From: Rathayibacter caricis DSM 15933
GTDB taxonomy: Bacteria > Actinomycetota > Actinomycetes > Actinomycetales > Microbacteriaceae
NCBI RefSeq assembly: GCF_003044275.1
Contig: NZ_PZPL01000001.1
Coordinates: 2,604,001-2,668,000 of the forward strand
DNA length: 64,000 bases
Direction of reading: 5' to 3'
The notes below the pieces were generated by a model that saw only the letters and a program-made list of their open reading frames with translations, did not search any database and had not been told where the DNA came from. Position numbers and translations under genes: made by a program. Every line of letters begins with the position of its first letter. The first letter of the stretch is position 1. Of this stretch, positions 63,653 to 64,000 are shown in pieces.

Positions 63653-64000
63653 TCACGCCCGGCGGGCGGCCAGGGCGCCGGCGAACGCGGCGGCGGAGGA
63701 GGGCGAGCTGTCGATCCGCCAGTCCACCTCCTTGTCGTGGTGGAACCAGACCAGGCCGACGACGTCCGGCTGGACGTTCAGGTACCCGACCAGGTCGCTG
63801 ATCCACGCGGCCTTGGAACCGCCGGCCTCGGCGGACGCCGTCTCGCCGATGATGATCGGGGTGCCGGGGGACAGCGACCGCACCTGATCCAGTCCCTCGG
63901 CGAAGAGCGCGCCGGCGGTGGTCCAGGAGCTCCAGGTCGTCGCCGTGCCCCAGTTGTAGCCGTCGAGTGCGAGGACATCGACGGAGGCGGAACCCGGGTA
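63653..64000 (-). CDS. GH26-like glycoside hydrolase, C-terminal fragment (5' end outside window)
   Basis: The minus-strand frame is open from the window edge to the TGA at 63653-63655, giving 115 residues. VDVLALDGYNWG, WSSWTTAGALFAEGL, PIIIGETASAEAGGSKAAW and VGLVWFHHDKEVDWRIDSS resemble the last barrel strands of GH26-type enzymes, with GETAS holding the probable nucleophile Glu. Such enzymes act on mannans or related beta-glycans. Signal peptide and other modules lie outside the window. Confidence 0.7.
   Translation of the reverse strand, partial: YPGSASVDVLALDGYNWGTATTWSSWTTAGALFAEGLDQVRSLSPGTPIIIGETASAEAGGSKAAWISDLVGYLNVQPDVVGLVWFHHDKEVDWRIDSSPSSAAAFAGALAARRA

Noticed and set aside
63624..63655. 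Direct repeat of 14 bp (AGGCGGTGCCGTCA) near the window's right end
   Set aside because: Too short and isolated to be more than a local duplication around the glycosidase stop codon.

Overview
The window comes from a very G+C-rich actinobacterium. Gene content points to the family Microbacteriaceae, and a Rathayibacter-like genus is my best guess (inference; no 16S rRNA is present). Supporting signs are the dxr / M50 protease / ispG / proS / nusA-ylxR-infB / rbfA order, paired cell-wall-binding-repeat-2 surface proteins, a DUF222-HNH gene, a FtsK/SpoIIIE-FHA pair, and many start codons placed 5-8 nt after a TANNNT box, as in leaderless actinobacterial transcripts. No rRNA, tRNA, CRISPR array, prophage or insertion sequence was found. 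Most of the window is chromosomal housekeeping DNA.

Layout. 1-3.1 kb: the end of an FHA protein and a two-module FtsK/SpoIIIE ATPase (type VII secretion-like). 3.2-7.5 kb: a spermidine/putrescine ABC transporter (potD-A-B-C). 7.5-12.7 kb: minus-strand asparaginase II, two gabT paralogues and plsC, with a plus-strand osmC. 12.8-21.3 kb: a double-FKBP lipoprotein, dxr, two surface proteins inserted on the opposite strand, the site-2 protease and ispG; dxr and ispG are both MEP isoprenoid genes. 21.3-29 kb: a secreted META-like protein, proS, then nusA-ylxR-infB and rbfA (translation and ribosome maturation). 29-38.2 kb: RNB ribonuclease, mutY, a kinase-like protein with a degraded P-loop, a ketopantoate reductase, truB, two small membrane proteins, ribF, an SDR-DUF2867 protein and an SGNH hydrolase.

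38.2-45.5 kb: a CsoR-type metal sensor translationally coupled to a macrodomain protein and divergent from a membrane protein, with a palindromic operator between them; a SNF2 helicase; and a TPP-riboswitch thiamine salvage operon (thiM, thiE, thiD-tenA fusion). 45.5-54.7 kb: sbcDC nuclease, corA, maltokinase and protease II. 54.8-64 kb: a CYTH-CHAD protein, a Stealth phosphotransferase with a small membrane partner, a DUF222-HNH protein, a metallophosphoesterase, an M20 peptidase, a NUDIX hydrolase, an MBL hydrolase and the end of a GH26-like glycosidase.

Most notable observations. (1) infB keeps an open frame, but about 459 nt of its linker read out of frame; three single-base omissions would explain this. 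(2) The infB-rbfA spacer carries two inverted copies of a structured element: the core sequence is conserved, the inner hairpin varies in a compensated way, and the long outer stems differ but are each self-complementary. (3) The rseP-ispG spacer holds a tandem repeat with a conserved hairpin. (4) Two short conserved-looking genes (51 and 48 codons) lie in spacers, each with its own promoter-like box.
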